This document shows, piece after piece, positions 1 through 9,326 of a stretch of 58,952 bases of DNA. The notes below the pieces were generated by a model, which was given only the letters and a program-made list of their open reading frames with translations, was not told the origin of the DNA and made no database searches. The DNA is from Nautiliaceae bacterium (GTDB taxonomy: Bacteria; Campylobacterota; Campylobacteria; Campylobacterales; Nautiliaceae). Location: assembly GCA_027062625.1 (NCBI GenBank), contig JAMOSZ010000005.1, positions 1 to 58,952 of the forward strand, written 5' to 3'. The translations under genes and the position numbers were made by a program. Position 1 is the first letter of the stretch; each line of letters opens with the position of its first letter.

Positions 1-126
1 TGATTGTCTGCTTTTGATTGTCTGCTTTTGATTGTCTGCTTTTGATTGTCTGCTTTTGATTGTCTGCTTTTGATTGTCTGCTTTTGATTGTCTGCTTTTG
101 ATTGTCTGCTTTTGATTGTCTGCTTT
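1..126. repeat. Tandem repeat, nine perfect copies of a 14-bp unit
   Basis: Nine identical head-to-tail copies of TGATTGTCTGCTTT fill bases 1-126 and run off the left edge, so the true copy number is unknown. There are no spacers, so this is not a CRISPR. On the plus strand every frame meets TGA. On the minus strand all three frames stay open because 14 is not a multiple of 3, giving a permuted 14-residue repeat, but I see no start codon or ribosome site feeding it. It lies just beyond the haoA terminator and is best called a noncoding minisatellite. Confidence 0.95.
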
Positions 127-154
127 TTCCTCTGACGCTATTTATAAATAAGAA

Positions 155-176
155 AATAAAAAAGCCCAAAAAGGGC
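155..176 (-). terminator. Probable intrinsic terminator of haoA
   Basis: GCCC (164-167) and GGGC (173-176) form a short stem with a 5-base A/T loop. On the minus strand this is followed by a run of six Ts and lies directly after the haoA stop codon. The stem is only four GC pairs, so termination may be partial. Confidence 0.55.
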
Positions 177-182
177 AAAAAA

Positions 183-1718
183 TTATTCGTGAGTAACAAC
201 TGGCATTGGAGGTTCTTCTGCAAGAGCTTTTTTAGGGTCTTTGTATTTTTTAAGCATTTTTAGTCTGTAATCATAAATATCTTTCATTTCTCTAATGTCT
301 TGCATTACTTGGAATACTCCATGCCAATGTGCATAGTCTGGGCTTCCCATTGCAGCACCATGTCTAAATCTTCTTCCTTCATGATGCCATAAATAATAAT
401 ATAGTTTGAAGAATGGATCACTCCATACATCAGATTTAATTAATCCTTTTGATTTTAAATCAGCCATCATTTTGTTTGCAAATGATTTATATTGGTTATA
501 AATTTTAACTGCTGCATCTACTCTTTGGAAGTAATTGTTTGTAAATGCTGCTTGGTGACAAGTCATACAAACTTTTTTCATTTCAGCTCTTGCTGCTTCT
601 GGACCACCTGGATTACCAGCTTTTGCGTTACCTCTAATTACAGTTTTACCCCACTCAACTTTTCCACCACCTTTCCAGAATGTCCAACCAGCAGTTTCAT
701 GTCCACCAGTTCTTAGGAAGCTATCTGGTGCCCAAAGGTTCCATTTAAGTCTAAGTGATACATTGTGAGTTGCTTTAAGTCCGTTAATTTTACTCATATG
801 ACATGTAAAACATGTACCAGCTCTTACATTTTTTCCTGGGATTTGTTCACTAGTTTCAAAGTTGTAATCTTCTTCGTTTGTTTCAAAGATATGTCCGTGA
901 ACGCTTGATTCAAATACTTCTTTCATTGGATGGTCAGGTCCAAGGTGACAGTTACTACATGCTGCTGGATGTCTTGCTTCTGCTGCTGTGAATTTATGTC
1001 TGCTATGACAGCTTAGACAGTTTCCAACTCCTCCATCTGGATAAAGTGATGCAATACCGTCATTTGGCCAAGTTGTTGCATCAGGTACTCCGTTTTTGTC
1101 AAGTTTAATAACAGTTCCGTGACATTGAATACAAATATTTGCTACATTTAAATTAGCAATTCTTGGATTTTTTTCATTTGCATAGAATACTTCATCATCT
1201 CTTCTGATGCCTTTTGCCATTTTTTCGCCACTAACACCATAAGTCGCGTTTTTACCTTTTAAACTTTCATAATGATACGCAAGTTTAGTCATTAAGTAAC
1301 CGTGTTTGTTTTTAGGAGTTGCAAGCCATTGAGCAGCACCTCTTGCGTGACCTGAATTTAGGTATTCTTCCACTTCTTTTGCGTGACATTTAGCACAAGT
1401 TACAGATGATACTGCAATTTGAACAGTCCAATCTTTTCCTTGAACTGGGTGAGCTTTAAATGCAGTTGGATAATCTTTTGGAACTACGTGACATTCAACA
1501 CATCCAACCCCCATTTTTGCGTGTTTAGAGTGTTTCCAATCAGCAACAATTCCAGGGTCCATAGTTTTGTGACACATAATACATTGATCGTTATTTACAC
1601 CTTTTGGGTGAAAACTTTTAAGTTTTGCATAGTTTGGATTAGAATCTAAGCTATTTGCTGCAAATGCAAGTGAGCTAATAGCTGCAATTCCAAGTCCAGC
1701 AGTTACTACTTTTTTCAT
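183..1718 (-). CDS. haoA: Octahaem hydroxylamine oxidoreductase-type cytochrome (epsilon-HAO)
   Basis: 511 aa with a Sec signal peptide (first ~21 residues) and exactly eight CxxCH haem-binding motifs between about residues 46 and 390, ending in a C-terminal helical domain with conserved WHHEGRR and DYAHWHG segments typical of the HAO family. In Campylobacterota such enzymes are described as reductases of nitrite/hydroxylamine rather than hydroxylamine oxidases, and in Nautilia they are proposed to replace NrfA. The gene follows the nap operon on the same strand after an 85-bp gap that holds its own candidate regulatory site (1758-1779). Electron supply probably comes from the tetrahaem protein at 10968. 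Whether the cross-linking tyrosine of oxidative HAO is missing needs an alignment. Confidence 0.9.
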   Translation of the reverse strand: MKKVVTAGLGIAAISSLAFAANSLDSNPNYAKLKSFHPKGVNNDQCIMCHKTMDPGIVADWKHSKHAKMGVGCVECHVVPKDYPTAFKAHPVQGKDWTVQIAVSSVTCAKCHAKEVEEYLNSGHARGAAQWLATPKNKHGYLMTKLAYHYESLKGKNATYGVSGEKMAKGIRRDDEVFYANEKNPRIANLNVANICIQCHGTVIKLDKNGVPDATTWPNDGIASLYPDGGVGNCLSCHSRHKFTAAEARHPAACSNCHLGPDHPMKEVFESSVHGHIFETNEEDYNFETSEQIPGKNVRAGTCFTCHMSKINGLKATHNVSLRLKWNLWAPDSFLRTGGHETAGWTFWKGGGKVEWGKTVIRGNAKAGNPGGPEAARAEMKKVCMTCHQAAFTNNYFQRVDAAVKIYNQYKSFANKMMADLKSKGLIKSDVWSDPFFKLYYYLWHHEGRRFRHGAAMGSPDYAHWHGVFQVMQDIREMKDIYDYRLKMLKKYKDPKKALAEEPPMPVVTHE

Positions 1719-1757
1719 TTTTACTCCTTTTTGGAATTCTCATTTATATTTTATAAA

Positions 1758-1779
1758 AAAAAAGTGTCTAAAAAGTGCC
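1758..1779 (-). promoter_or_regulatory. 11-bp direct repeat upstream of haoA (site A)
   Basis: On the minus strand the units read GGCACTTTTTA and GACACTTTTTT, spaced exactly 11 bp and pointing towards haoA, whose start is 40 bp downstream. Two candidate -10 elements (TATAAA at 1755-1750 and at 1748-1743) follow. The same repeat occurs at 8648, 10892 and 26287. The two-box, 11-bp arrangement is the usual operator form of OmpR/PhoB-type regulators. The binding protein is inferred to be the regulator at 8679. Confidence 0.65.
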
Positions 1780-1803
1780 AAAATAAGCAATAAATTAAAA
1801 ATT

Positions 1804-2148
1804 TTAATATTTTCCTTTAAGTGAGCCAAAATATTGAATTTCTTCGGCTTTTTTTTCTGTATTTAAGTCTTTTAGAGTTTTGTTAAAATCTATATCTTCT
1901 TTCATTTTATCAAGTTCTTCTTCGCAATAACTCATATGCATCTCAGCACTAATTACAAATGGCATCTCTTCAATTTGTCTTAATTTATCAATCTCCTCTT
2001 CTACACACTCTCCTTCAATTGTAATTATTATTATTCCTTTTTCCTTATCTCCAAAATGGACTTCACATAAATCACTCTCTTGTAAATTTAGCCAAACGGC
2101 ATCGTAATTTTTTGGTAATGTTTTTACAATAATGCTTGAAATATTCAT
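1804..2148 (-). CDS. napD: NapD, chaperone for periplasmic nitrate reductase maturation
   Basis: 114 aa. The N-terminal region (ISSIIVKTLP, then alternating strands up to about residue 85) matches the small ferredoxin-fold NapD family, which binds the Tat signal of NapA in the cytoplasm and delays export until the Mo cofactor is inserted. It has a charged C-terminal tail of about 30 residues beyond the core. It is the last gene of the nap operon, one base after napL, which is its usual place in Campylobacterota. The assignment rests on both sequence and context. Confidence 0.85.
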   Translation of the reverse strand: MNISSIIVKTLPKNYDAVWLNLQESDLCEVHFGDKEKGIIIITIEGECVEEEIDKLRQIEEMPFVISAEMHMSYCEEELDKMKEDIDFNKTLKDLNTEKKAEEIQYFGSLKGKY

Positions 2149-2149
2149 T

Positions 2150-3088
2150 TTACTCCTTTATTTTCCAAATTATGATTTCTGCTGGTGAGAAGCTAATTAT
2201 TTGATTTTTATCTAGGTATTTCATTCCATTTAGTGCCATTGTATGTCCTTTTAGAGTATATAGAGGTTTTTTGTAGATAGAAAATACTTTTATGTTGTTT
2301 TGCTCATCATATTGAATCGCAAAGGTATCAAGTTTTGGAGAAAGAGCGGCGGCATAAGGCAAAAATTTCGCTTTTATTGTAACTTTTTCGTTTCCATTTT
2401 CAGTATAAATTCCAATTTTTTTGTCTGAACTTCCATTAATGATTAAGTTTTTTTGGTAATCAAGGGTTAATGTCTTATCTTTATTGTAAGCTATTATTTT
2501 GTTTAAGATTTTTCCATTTTTTGTATCTACTATTTTTATAGCTCCACTCTCATCTCCAATGGCAACTTTTGTTTTTGTATTATTAAGTGCAAAAGTTGAA
2601 AAGCTATAATTTCCAACTTGTTTTCTATAAATTTGTTTTCTGTTTTTTAAATCGTATAAAATTAATTCATCACTTAAAAGTCCAAATAAAATATGATTAT
2701 TATCAATAAATCTTGCTTTCATTAAAGTATCTTTTGTAGTAAAGATTTTGGTGAGTTTTTTGGTGTTTAAATCCATTAAAAAAAGAATTCTTGATGCTTC
2801 TTCTCCTTCTGCTAAGATTAAAAGGTTTTTTTTGTTTGGGGATATATCAAGAGAGTAAATTGGCATTGCTACTAAATCTCCCATAAAATCGTGAATTTTT
2901 GGTAAAGAAAATTTGTAAAGAGTTTTTAGAGTTTTAAAATCTTTAAAAACAATTTCTCCATTTTCTAGTCCAGCTATTAAAAGTTCTTTATTAAAGGCTA
3001 TTTTTGAGATATAATAGTTATAAGTAACTTTTTTTAAAGGACCAATGGCAAATGCGTATACTGCTAAGAATATTACTAAAAGTCTCAT
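2150..3088 (-). CDS. napL: NapL, exported WD40-like beta-propeller protein of the nap operon
   Basis: 312 aa with a short signal peptide (ending near YAFA, residue 14). After it come repeated blades typical of WD40/YVTN propellers (for example AIGDESGAIKIVDTKNG and GSSDKKIGIYTENG). NapL is found in nap operons of Campylobacterota, where its role is only partly understood; it contributes to nitrate reductase maturation or activity. It lies between napF and napD with gaps of 8 and 1 bases, so it is co-transcribed. No catalytic motif is visible. Confidence 0.85.
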   Translation of the reverse strand: MRLLVIFLAVYAFAIGPLKKVTYNYYISKIAFNKELLIAGLENGEIVFKDFKTLKTLYKFSLPKIHDFMGDLVAMPIYSLDISPNKKNLLILAEGEEASRILFLMDLNTKKLTKIFTTKDTLMKARFIDNNHILFGLLSDELILYDLKNRKQIYRKQVGNYSFSTFALNNTKTKVAIGDESGAIKIVDTKNGKILNKIIAYNKDKTLTLDYQKNLIINGSSDKKIGIYTENGNEKVTIKAKFLPYAAALSPKLDTFAIQYDEQNNIKVFSIYKKPLYTLKGHTMALNGMKYLDKNQIISFSPAEIIIWKIKE

Positions 3089-3096
3089 TTTCTCTC

Positions 3097-3570
3097 CTAT
3101 AAAGTTTTTATTTCAATTGCATTGGTTGGACATACGCTTACACAAAATCCACAACTTGTACATTTATTTTCATCAATTATTGGGTAAAACATTCCTTTGT
3201 ATTGAATCGCGTTATCTTGACAAATGTCTTGACAAGAAAAGCAGATTGTTTGATTCCACGCAATGCATTTTTTAGGGTTTATTATCATTTCAGCTTCAAT
3301 TTTTCTTTTTTTATCTATTGATAATACGCCTATTTTGCACACTTTTGCACACTCGTCACAATATGTGCATCCACTTTTATCAAATTTTATAATAGGCATT
3401 TCGTTTTCAATTACTATAATTTTTTCATTGCACGCATTCAAACAATCTTTATCTTCACATTCTATACATTTTAAAAAATCTTCTTTTTTTTCGTAATATG
3501 GAGGAAATATGTAAGATTTCAAAGGAGAGGAGACTCTCCTAAAAAAGTTTCTTTTTGATTTATTTATCAT
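3097..3570 (-). CDS. napF: NapF, cytoplasmic iron-sulphur protein of nitrate reductase maturation
   Basis: 157 aa carrying four cysteine clusters: CxxCxDxxCxxxC near residue 35, CxxCxxCxxxC near 68, a CxxCxxxC group near 110, and a classical CxxCxxCxxxCP near 137. This pattern fits NapF, which holds [4Fe-4S] clusters and assists NapA assembly on the cytoplasmic side. No signal peptide is present. Its start overlaps the end of napB by 4 bp, indicating translational coupling. Confidence 0.88.
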   Translation of the reverse strand: MINKSKRNFFRRVSSPLKSYIFPPYYEKKEDFLKCIECEDKDCLNACNEKIIVIENEMPIIKFDKSGCTYCDECAKVCKIGVLSIDKKRKIEAEMIINPKKCIAWNQTICFSCQDICQDNAIQYKGMFYPIIDENKCTSCGFCVSVCPTNAIEIKTL

Positions 3571-4091
3571 TTTAGTCCTGCTTTACCTTTTAAGCTTTCA
3601 AATTTATTTTCCACAGCAAGTGGAATATTTGCTTGTGGTGCGTGACAAGTTGTACAGAACCATCTACTACCTGCAACTCTTTTAACTTTTTTTCCATTTT
3701 CAAAGTTGTCAATAAAGTGGTCTTCTGGCATAGGTGTAATTCCAAGTTGTTTTGCGTTTTGAGGTAAGTGACAATTTAAACACATATTTTGTTTTGCAGT
3801 AATTGGAACCATTCCTTTGATGCTATGAGGAATCATAGGAGGTGCTGTTACGAATGACTTTTCAAATGGTTTTACTTGACCTGGGATTGGTGCTGTTTCG
3901 TGATATTTTACAACTGGAAGGTTTGCACTTCCTTTATTTAAATCGCTTTTTCTAATACCAGTTATTTTTACTGGTTTTGCTACTTTTTTTGGAGTAGTAG
4001 TTACATTTTTAGAAGTAGTTGTAGTTGTTTGATTACAACCAGTAAGGATTAATAGTCCAATAACTACGCTACTTAGTAGGATTTTTTTCAT
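3567..4091 (-). CDS. napB: NapB, dihaem cytochrome c subunit of nitrate reductase, with a lipobox
   Basis: 174 aa with two CxxCH motifs (CLNCH and CTTCH) and the conserved NapB blocks around them (IPHSIKG, NCHLPQNAKQ, WFCTTCHAPQ). It passes electrons to NapA in the periplasm. The signal peptide ends in LTGC, a recognisable lipoprotein box, followed by a Thr-rich linker of about 20 residues. NapB is normally a soluble periplasmic protein, so a lipid anchor is unusual. The start overlaps the end of napH by 23 bp. Confidence 0.93.
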   Translation of the reverse strand: MKKILLSSVVIGLLILTGCNQTTTTTSKNVTTTPKKVAKPVKITGIRKSDLNKGSANLPVVKYHETAPIPGQVKPFEKSFVTAPPMIPHSIKGMVPITAKQNMCLNCHLPQNAKQLGITPMPEDHFIDNFENGKKVKRVAGSRWFCTTCHAPQANIPLAVENKFESLKGKAGLK

Positions 4092-4917
4092 TTTCTGCTC
4101 CTTTTTGTTTTATTAAATATCTTATACTAAATTTTAGCGCATTGTCATCACACACTTCAATACATCTTCCACAATTTGTGCATTCAATTCCATTTATAAA
4201 GTCAGATTTTTTATTAATCACAGGACTCAAAACTTGATTTTCTGGACAAATTGTAAGACAATTTCCACAATTTGTGCAATTTTCTTTTGTGTGATAAACC
4301 CTAATTAAACTTTTTGCTCCAATTATGCTATAAGTTGCGCCAAGTGGGCAAATATGTCCGCACCAACCATTTTTAAGAACAAATGCATCAAATAAAAATA
4401 TTACAAAAAGCCAAATCCATCCAAATCCAATTCCAAAAGCCACACCTCTTGTAAATATTCCAATAGGACTTATAAATTCAAATGCGGCTGCCCCAACTAT
4501 TGCTGATATTAATAATAAAGTAGCTGCAAAAAAGTATCTAAATTTTTTAATTTTTTGAGTTGAGATTAAATTGTCTTTTTCATGGTTAGTTTTTCTTCTA
4601 ACCCAAGCAGCTAAATCAGTAATCATATTTACAGGGCATACCCAACTACAAAACGCTCTTCCTCCAATAAGTCCATAGATGATTAAAATTACCAAAACTC
4701 CAATGATTAAATCAGCACTAATAATAGCTCCGGCAAATACCATTTGCAAAAATGCATATGGATCTGTAAGAGGAATAGTATTTAAAAATTTAGAAAAACT
4801 TAAATTTCCCACTAAAATTTTCCATCCAAAATAGTTTGCTCCAAAGTATAAAAACAAAATAAGAATTTGAGATAGGCGTCTTAGGATGAGGTATTTATTT
4901 TTAATTATTTGTCCCAT
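4069..4917 (-). CDS. napH: NapH, membrane quinol dehydrogenase subunit with [4Fe-4S] clusters
   Basis: 282 aa with four to five hydrophobic segments (about residues 15-33, 55-85, 130-150, 160-180). It has the NapH CxxxCP motifs facing the cytoplasm (CSWVCPVNM, CGHICPLGA) and two C-terminal ferredoxin motifs (CTNCGNCLTICP, CTNCGRCIEVC). With NapG it oxidises menaquinol and feeds NapB, replacing NapC, which is absent from the operon. It overlaps napG by 13 bp and napB by 23 bp. Confidence 0.95.
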   Translation of the reverse strand: MGQIIKNKYLILRRLSQILILFLYFGANYFGWKILVGNLSFSKFLNTIPLTDPYAFLQMVFAGAIISADLIIGVLVILIIYGLIGGRAFCSWVCPVNMITDLAAWVRRKTNHEKDNLISTQKIKKFRYFFAATLLLISAIVGAAAFEFISPIGIFTRGVAFGIGFGWIWLFVIFLFDAFVLKNGWCGHICPLGATYSIIGAKSLIRVYHTKENCTNCGNCLTICPENQVLSPVINKKSDFINGIECTNCGRCIEVCDDNALKFSIRYLIKQKGAENEKNPTK

Positions 4918-5726
4918 TGTATACCTTCATTTAGATTTTCAATTGCACTTTTTTTGCTTCTACCAGTTTGAGTTGTTGTGTTTATTGAAGCGTTTTTAAC
5001 TCTTTCTTGGTCTTTTTTATCCCATCCTTTAACATACCTATCTCCGGCTTTTCCTAAGAATACTTCTCTTGGGAATATTTTAATTGCTGGTTTTTCAGTT
5101 ACACAAGCCATCTCACACATTCCACATCCAGTGCAAGCTTCTTCGTGTACTACTGGAATTCTATAAGCGTGTTTTCCGGTTCTTTCGTTTTTTCTCCATT
5201 CAATGGTAATTGCTTTATCCATCTCTGGACATGCTCTATAACAAGCAGTACATTGAAGTCCCCAAAAGGCAATACAACTGCTTGGGTCAATTACTGCAAC
5301 TCCCATTTTTGCATAGTCTATTGAAACTTCGCCTTTATCATTTTTACACATATCAGGAGTTAAAGCTCCGGTTGGACATGCATACATACAAGGAATAGTA
5401 TCACACATAAAACAAGGTCCAGTTCTTGGAATAAAATAAGGCGTTCCTATTGGTGCTTTATCTCCTGGTGCAGCAAGTTTTAAGGTTTCAATCTCTTTTC
5501 CATCAATAATTACTTTATTTTCTCTGTTTTTGCAAGCTTCAACGCAAAGCCCGCATCTAATACAAGTTTTTAAAAACTCTTCTTCTTTTAATGCCCCAGG
5601 AGGGCGAAGAGTTAGAGGTTTGTCTTTGTTTTCTTCTACAAATCCAGCGACAACACTTCCAGCAGCAACCGCCGCAGCGGAAGCTTGGATTATTGAAGTT
5701 AGGAAAGAACGCCTTTTATTATCCAT
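4905..5726 (-). CDS. napG: NapG, Tat-exported ferredoxin-type quinol dehydrogenase subunit
   Basis: 273 aa. A twin-arginine signal (KRRSFLTSI followed by an Ala-rich stretch) precedes four [4Fe-4S] motifs, including CIRCGLCVEAC near residue 55 and CTGCGMCEMAC near 195. It works on the periplasmic side of the membrane with NapH to transfer electrons from menaquinol to NapB. It lies 8 bp after napA. The gene order napA-G-H-B-F-L-D is the one characteristic of Campylobacterota. Confidence 0.95.
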   Translation of the reverse strand: MDNKRRSFLTSIIQASAAAVAAGSVVAGFVEENKDKPLTLRPPGALKEEEFLKTCIRCGLCVEACKNRENKVIIDGKEIETLKLAAPGDKAPIGTPYFIPRTGPCFMCDTIPCMYACPTGALTPDMCKNDKGEVSIDYAKMGVAVIDPSSCIAFWGLQCTACYRACPEMDKAITIEWRKNERTGKHAYRIPVVHEEACTGCGMCEMACVTEKPAIKIFPREVFLGKAGDRYVKGWDKKDQERVKNASINTTTQTGRSKKSAIENLNEGIQWDK

Positions 5727-5734
5727 TAAATTCC

Positions 5735-8560
5735 TTATGCTTTGTAAATTTTAACAGCTGCTTTTTTATAATCAGTCTCTTTACTTAATGGACAAGTTGC
5801 GTCAAGACAAACTTTGTTTACTAATACTTTTTCATCAAACCATGGAATGAATACAAGTCCTCTTGGAGGTTTGTTTCTACCTCTTGTTTCAACTCTTGCT
5901 TTAACTTTTCCTCTTCTACTCTCAATTACAACTAAGTCAAATCTTTGGACTCCAAGTTCTTTTGCGTCTTCTGGGTTCATATAGCAAAGTGCTTCTGGCA
6001 TTGCTCTATATAACTCTGGTACTCTCATAGTCATAGTTCCACTGTGCCAATGTTCAAGTACCCTTCCAGTACATAGCCAGAAATTGTATCCATCTTTATC
6101 ATATTTAGGGTCTTCTGGATGCACCATAAATGGTCTGAAAAAGATTTTTGCTTTATTTGGAAGATGAACTTTTCCTTCACTTTCAATTGGTCCTTGAAGG
6201 TTACCTTTTTTAATTGTTTTTAGAAGTGGTCCATAGAATGCAAATTTTTCACCTTCTTTTGCATGTTTTCTTGCATATGGGTCATATTCAACATTAAATC
6301 TCCATTTAGTCTCTTTTCCATTAACTACTGGCCATCTTAGACCTCTAACTTTATGGTATGTATCAAAGTCTGCTAAGTCGTGTCCGTGTCCAAGCCCAAA
6401 TTTTCTATACTCTTCCCAAAGTGCTTTATGTATGAAGAATCCATATCCTTTAAATGGTTTACCATCTTCACCCATAATATCTCTTCCATCGCCAGCTGCT
6501 TCTGTATTTGGATGAAGTTTACCAGTTTGTGGATTTTTTGCAATTGGATCTGGCCATGGGAAGTTTTTGCGATACTCTTCTCTATTATAAAGCACATCAA
6601 ATAGAGTCATCTCAGGGTCATATCCCATCTCTTTTGCTTTATCAAGCACATTTGGTAATTTTGCCTGTGGCCATTCTTTCCAAACTTCTTTTAGTTTAAA
6701 TCTTTTAGAAAATTCCATAATTGTCCAAAGGTCTGGCATTGCTTCACCAGGAGGCGTTACTTGTTGTCTCCAATGTTGTGTTCTTCTTTCAGCATTTCCA
6801 TAAGCTCCCCATTTTTCATAAATCATAGCAACTGGTAAGATTAAGTCAGCTACTCTTGCACTAACTCCTGGATAACACTCATTTACAACAATAAAGTTAT
6901 CTTTTGTTCTTGCAGTTTTTAGCCAATGGTTTGCGTTTGCTGTATTTTGCCAAGGGTTATTTACATGTACCCAAACCCATTTAATTTTACCTTCTTCCAT
7001 ATCTCTCATAATTTTTAAGAAGTGGCTACCAACTTTTGGATTTAGAGTACCTTCTGGAAGTTTCCAAAGTTTTTCAGTAATTTTTCTGTGTTTTGGATTA
7101 GCAACAAGTAAATCTGCTGGAAGTCTGTGAGCAAATGTTCCAACTTCTCTTGCAGTACCACAAGCACTTGGTTGTCCTGTTAGAGAGAATGCTCCATTTC
7201 CAGGTTGAGATTGTTTTCCAAGTAGTAAATGAATCATATAAATTTGTTCGTTAACCCAGCTTCCTCTTACGTGTTGGTTAAAGCCCATTGTCCAAAAGCT
7301 TACAACTTTTCTATTTGGATCACAATATAAATCAGCAAGTTTTACAAGTTTTTTCTTAAACTCTTCAAGACTTTCTTCTTTATTACCTTTTGCTACTTTT
7401 GCTACATAATCAAGAGTATAAGGTTCAACTGCTTTTTTGAAATCATCAAAACTGATAGCCCAGTGCCAGAATGGTGCTTTTCCTTTTGCGTGTGTCATCT
7501 CCATCTCATCACCAGCTTTCCATTTACCAATAGGTGAGAGTGCGATAGCTTCTTCTTCTGTTACAACTTTTGCTGCTTGTTTTTTGATTGTTTGAAGTTC
7601 TTTATCCGAATATCCAAGAGCTTTTGCTTTTTTAGGGTCTCTTAATCCATATCCAATATCAGCGTGTCCTGTTGCAAAGATTGTATGTTTTTTAACAAAG
7701 TCCCAATTTACTGCGTTTCTATGGATAATTTCTCTTGCGATGTAGTTCATAATTGCTAAGTCTGTGTTTGGTCTAAAAATTATTTCCATATCTGCAAGGT
7801 TAGAACATCTGTTTCTATAAGTAGATAAGTTTACTACAAAGTATTTATCTGGATTGTTTAGTTTTGCATCAGATACTCTTGACCAAAGAATTGGATGCAT
7901 CTCAGCCATATTTGCACCCCAAGTAATAACAGTATCAGTAATTTCAATATCATCATAACATCCAGCTGGTTCATCAATACCAAATGTTTGATAAAATCCA
8001 ACAACCGCACTTGCCATACAGTGTCTTGCATTTGGGTCAATGTTGTTGCTTCTCCATCCCCCTTTTACAAGTTTTACTGCTGCATAACCTTCTTGAATTG
8101 TATATTGTCCACTACCAAAGATTGCAACTCCGGTTGGTCCAAGTTCGTTGTAATATTTTTTAAATTGTTTTTCCATCTCATCAAATGCTCTTTTCCAAGA
8201 AACTGGTCTGAATTTTCCGTTTTTATCAAATTCACCTTTATCGTTCATTCTTAGAAGTGGTTGAGTTAATCTATCAGCCCCATACATAATTTTTGCGTTA
8301 AAATAACCTTTAATACAGTTAATACCTCTATTTACTGGGTTTAGTGGGTCACCTTTTACTGCTACAACTTTATCATCTTTTACTGCTACCATAATCCCAC
8401 AACCAGTACCACAGAAGCGGCAAACTGCTTTATCCCATTGCCATCCTTCCTCAGCTTTGTTAGCCTCAGCTTTTGCAGTTTCTGGGATAGAAATTCCAGC
8501 TGCACTTGCTGCTGCTACTGCTGCTGCGGTTTTTAGGAAGTCTCTTCTATTCATTGACAT
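5735..8560 (-). CDS. napA: NapA, catalytic subunit of periplasmic nitrate reductase
   Basis: 941 aa. The twin-arginine signal (NRRDFLK) is followed by the [4Fe-4S] motif CxxCxxxC (residues 47-54) plus a fourth Cys in GINCIKG. The molybdenum-ligand Cys lies in [10 protein letters not shown] and the molybdopterin-binding domains follow; the length is normal for epsilonproteobacterial NapA. It reduces nitrate to nitrite in the periplasm using bis-MGD, whose synthesis needs MobB (57216). The start was chosen because AGGAG lies 6 bases upstream of this ATG. It is the first gene of the operon, divergent from the response regulator, with the direct-repeat site 8648-8669 between them. Confidence 0.98.
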   Translation of the reverse strand: MSMNRRDFLKTAAAVAAASAAGISIPETAKAEANKAEEGWQWDKAVCRFCGTGCGIMVAVKDDKVVAVKGDPLNPVNRGINCIKGYFNAKIMYGADRLTQPLLRMNDKGEFDKNGKFRPVSWKRAFDEMEKQFKKYYNELGPTGVAIFGSGQYTIQEGYAAVKLVKGGWRSNNIDPNARHCMASAVVGFYQTFGIDEPAGCYDDIEITDTVITWGANMAEMHPILWSRVSDAKLNNPDKYFVVNLSTYRNRCSNLADMEIIFRPNTDLAIMNYIAREIIHRNAVNWDFVKKHTIFATGHADIGYGLRDPKKAKALGYSDKELQTIKKQAAKVVTEEEAIALSPIGKWKAGDEMEMTHAKGKAPFWHWAISFDDFKKAVEPYTLDYVAKVAKGNKEESLEEFKKKLVKLADLYCDPNRKVVSFWTMGFNQHVRGSWVNEQIYMIHLLLGKQSQPGNGAFSLTGQPSACGTAREVGTFAHRLPADLLVANPKHRKITEKLWKLPEGTLNPKVGSHFLKIMRDMEEGKIKWVWVHVNNPWQNTANANHWLKTARTKDNFIVVNECYPGVSARVADLILPVAMIYEKWGAYGNAERRTQHWRQQVTPPGEAMPDLWTIMEFSKRFKLKEVWKEWPQAKLPNVLDKAKEMGYDPEMTLFDVLYNREEYRKNFPWPDPIAKNPQTGKLHPNTEAAGDGRDIMGEDGKPFKGYGFFIHKALWEEYRKFGLGHGHDLADFDTYHKVRGLRWPVVNGKETKWRFNVEYDPYARKHAKEGEKFAFYGPLLKTIKKGNLQGPIESEGKVHLPNKAKIFFRPFMVHPEDPKYDKDGYNFWLCTGRVLEHWHSGTMTMRVPELYRAMPEALCYMNPEDAKELGVQRFDLVVIESRRGKVKARVETRGRNKPPRGLVFIPWFDEKVLVNKVCLDATCPLSKETDYKKAAVKIYKA

Positions 8561-8647
8561 ATATTCTCCTTTTCAAGAAGTTTCATTTATAATAATACTA
8601 CTTTTTAACTAAATTGTGGTAAAATTTATGGAATAAAATTATTAAAA

Positions 8648-8669
8648 GGCACTTTTTTGGCACTTTTAA
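8648..8669 (+). promoter_or_regulatory. 11-bp direct repeat between napA and the response regulator (site B)
   Basis: Two units, GGCACTTTTTT (8648-8658) and GGCACTTTTAA (8659-8669), in exact 11-bp phase. The site ends 10 bp before the response-regulator ATG, overlapping its ribosome-site region, which suggests autoregulation. It lies 88 bp from the napA start and reads away from it. That is almost the same distance (87 bp) and orientation as site D upstream of hydA. Candidate napA -10 elements (TATTAT/TATAAA on the minus strand) lie at 8597-8586. Confidence 0.7.
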
Positions 8670-8678
8670 GGAGAATTT

Positions 8679-9326
8679 ATGAAAATTTTGCTTGTTGAAG
8701 ATGATGAGTTTATAGGGGAGAGTATAAAAGAGTATTTTGAACTTCAAGGAAATAAAGTTGATTATTTTAACTCTCCTACAAAAGCTTTGGAAGTTATTTA
8801 TCCTAATAAGTATGATATTTTTTTAATTGATATTAATATGCCTGAAATGAATGGATATGAATTTTATGAAGAGCTTAAAAATTACGCAAAAGATATTCCA
8901 GTAATTTTTATAACTGCTTATTCGGATATTAATCATATGGAAAAGGCTTTTAATTTAGGGGCGGCGGATTATATTAAAAAGCCTTTTGATTTAAAAGAGC
9001 TTGAACTAAGGACAAAAAGACTTGTTTTTAAAAATACTAATATAGTTAAGATTACGGATAATTACTATTTTGATTTAAATAAATTAAAACTTTTTTACAA
9101 AGATAAGGAGGTAGAACTCTCTCAAAATGAGAAATATTTTTTGGAGCTTTTAGTAAAAAATAGAGGTCAAGTGGTAGATTTAAATACTTTGAAAGATTAT
9201 GTGTGGGATGGTAAAAATATTTGCGATAATACAATAAGAACTCGCGTTAAGAAGTTAAGGGCGAAGTTAAAAGAGAATTTTATTAAGAATGTAAGAGGAA
9301 GTGGATATAAAATTGAAAAAGAGTGA
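8679..9326 (+). CDS. OmpR/PhoB-type response regulator
   Basis: 215 aa. A receiver domain covers residues 1-115 (acidic EDDE near the N-terminus, phospho-acceptor Asp in FLIDINMP, then ITAYSD and KKPFD). A winged-helix DNA-binding domain covers about 125-213 (LSQNEKYFLELLV, RTRVKKLRAKL, VRGSGYKIE). Such proteins dimerise on two direct half-sites 11 bp apart, exactly the form of sites A-D. AGGAG lies 7 bases before the ATG. The 3' end overlaps the kinase gene by 26 bp. The signal sensed is unknown; its position between nap and the tetrahaem gene suggests respiratory control. Confidence 0.93.
   Translation: MKILLVEDDEFIGESIKEYFELQGNKVDYFNSPTKALEVIYPNKYDIFLIDINMPEMNGYEFYEELKNYAKDIPVIFITAYSDINHMEKAFNLGAADYIKKPFDLKELELRTKRLVFKNTNIVKITDNYYFDLNKLKLFYKDKEVELSQNEKYFLELLVKNRGQVVDLNTLKDYVWDGKNICDNTIRTRVKKLRAKLKENFIKNVRGSGYKIEKE

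Noticed and set aside
1-126. CRISPR array
   Set aside because: Units are contiguous with no spacers and only 14 bp long; no cas genes nearby.
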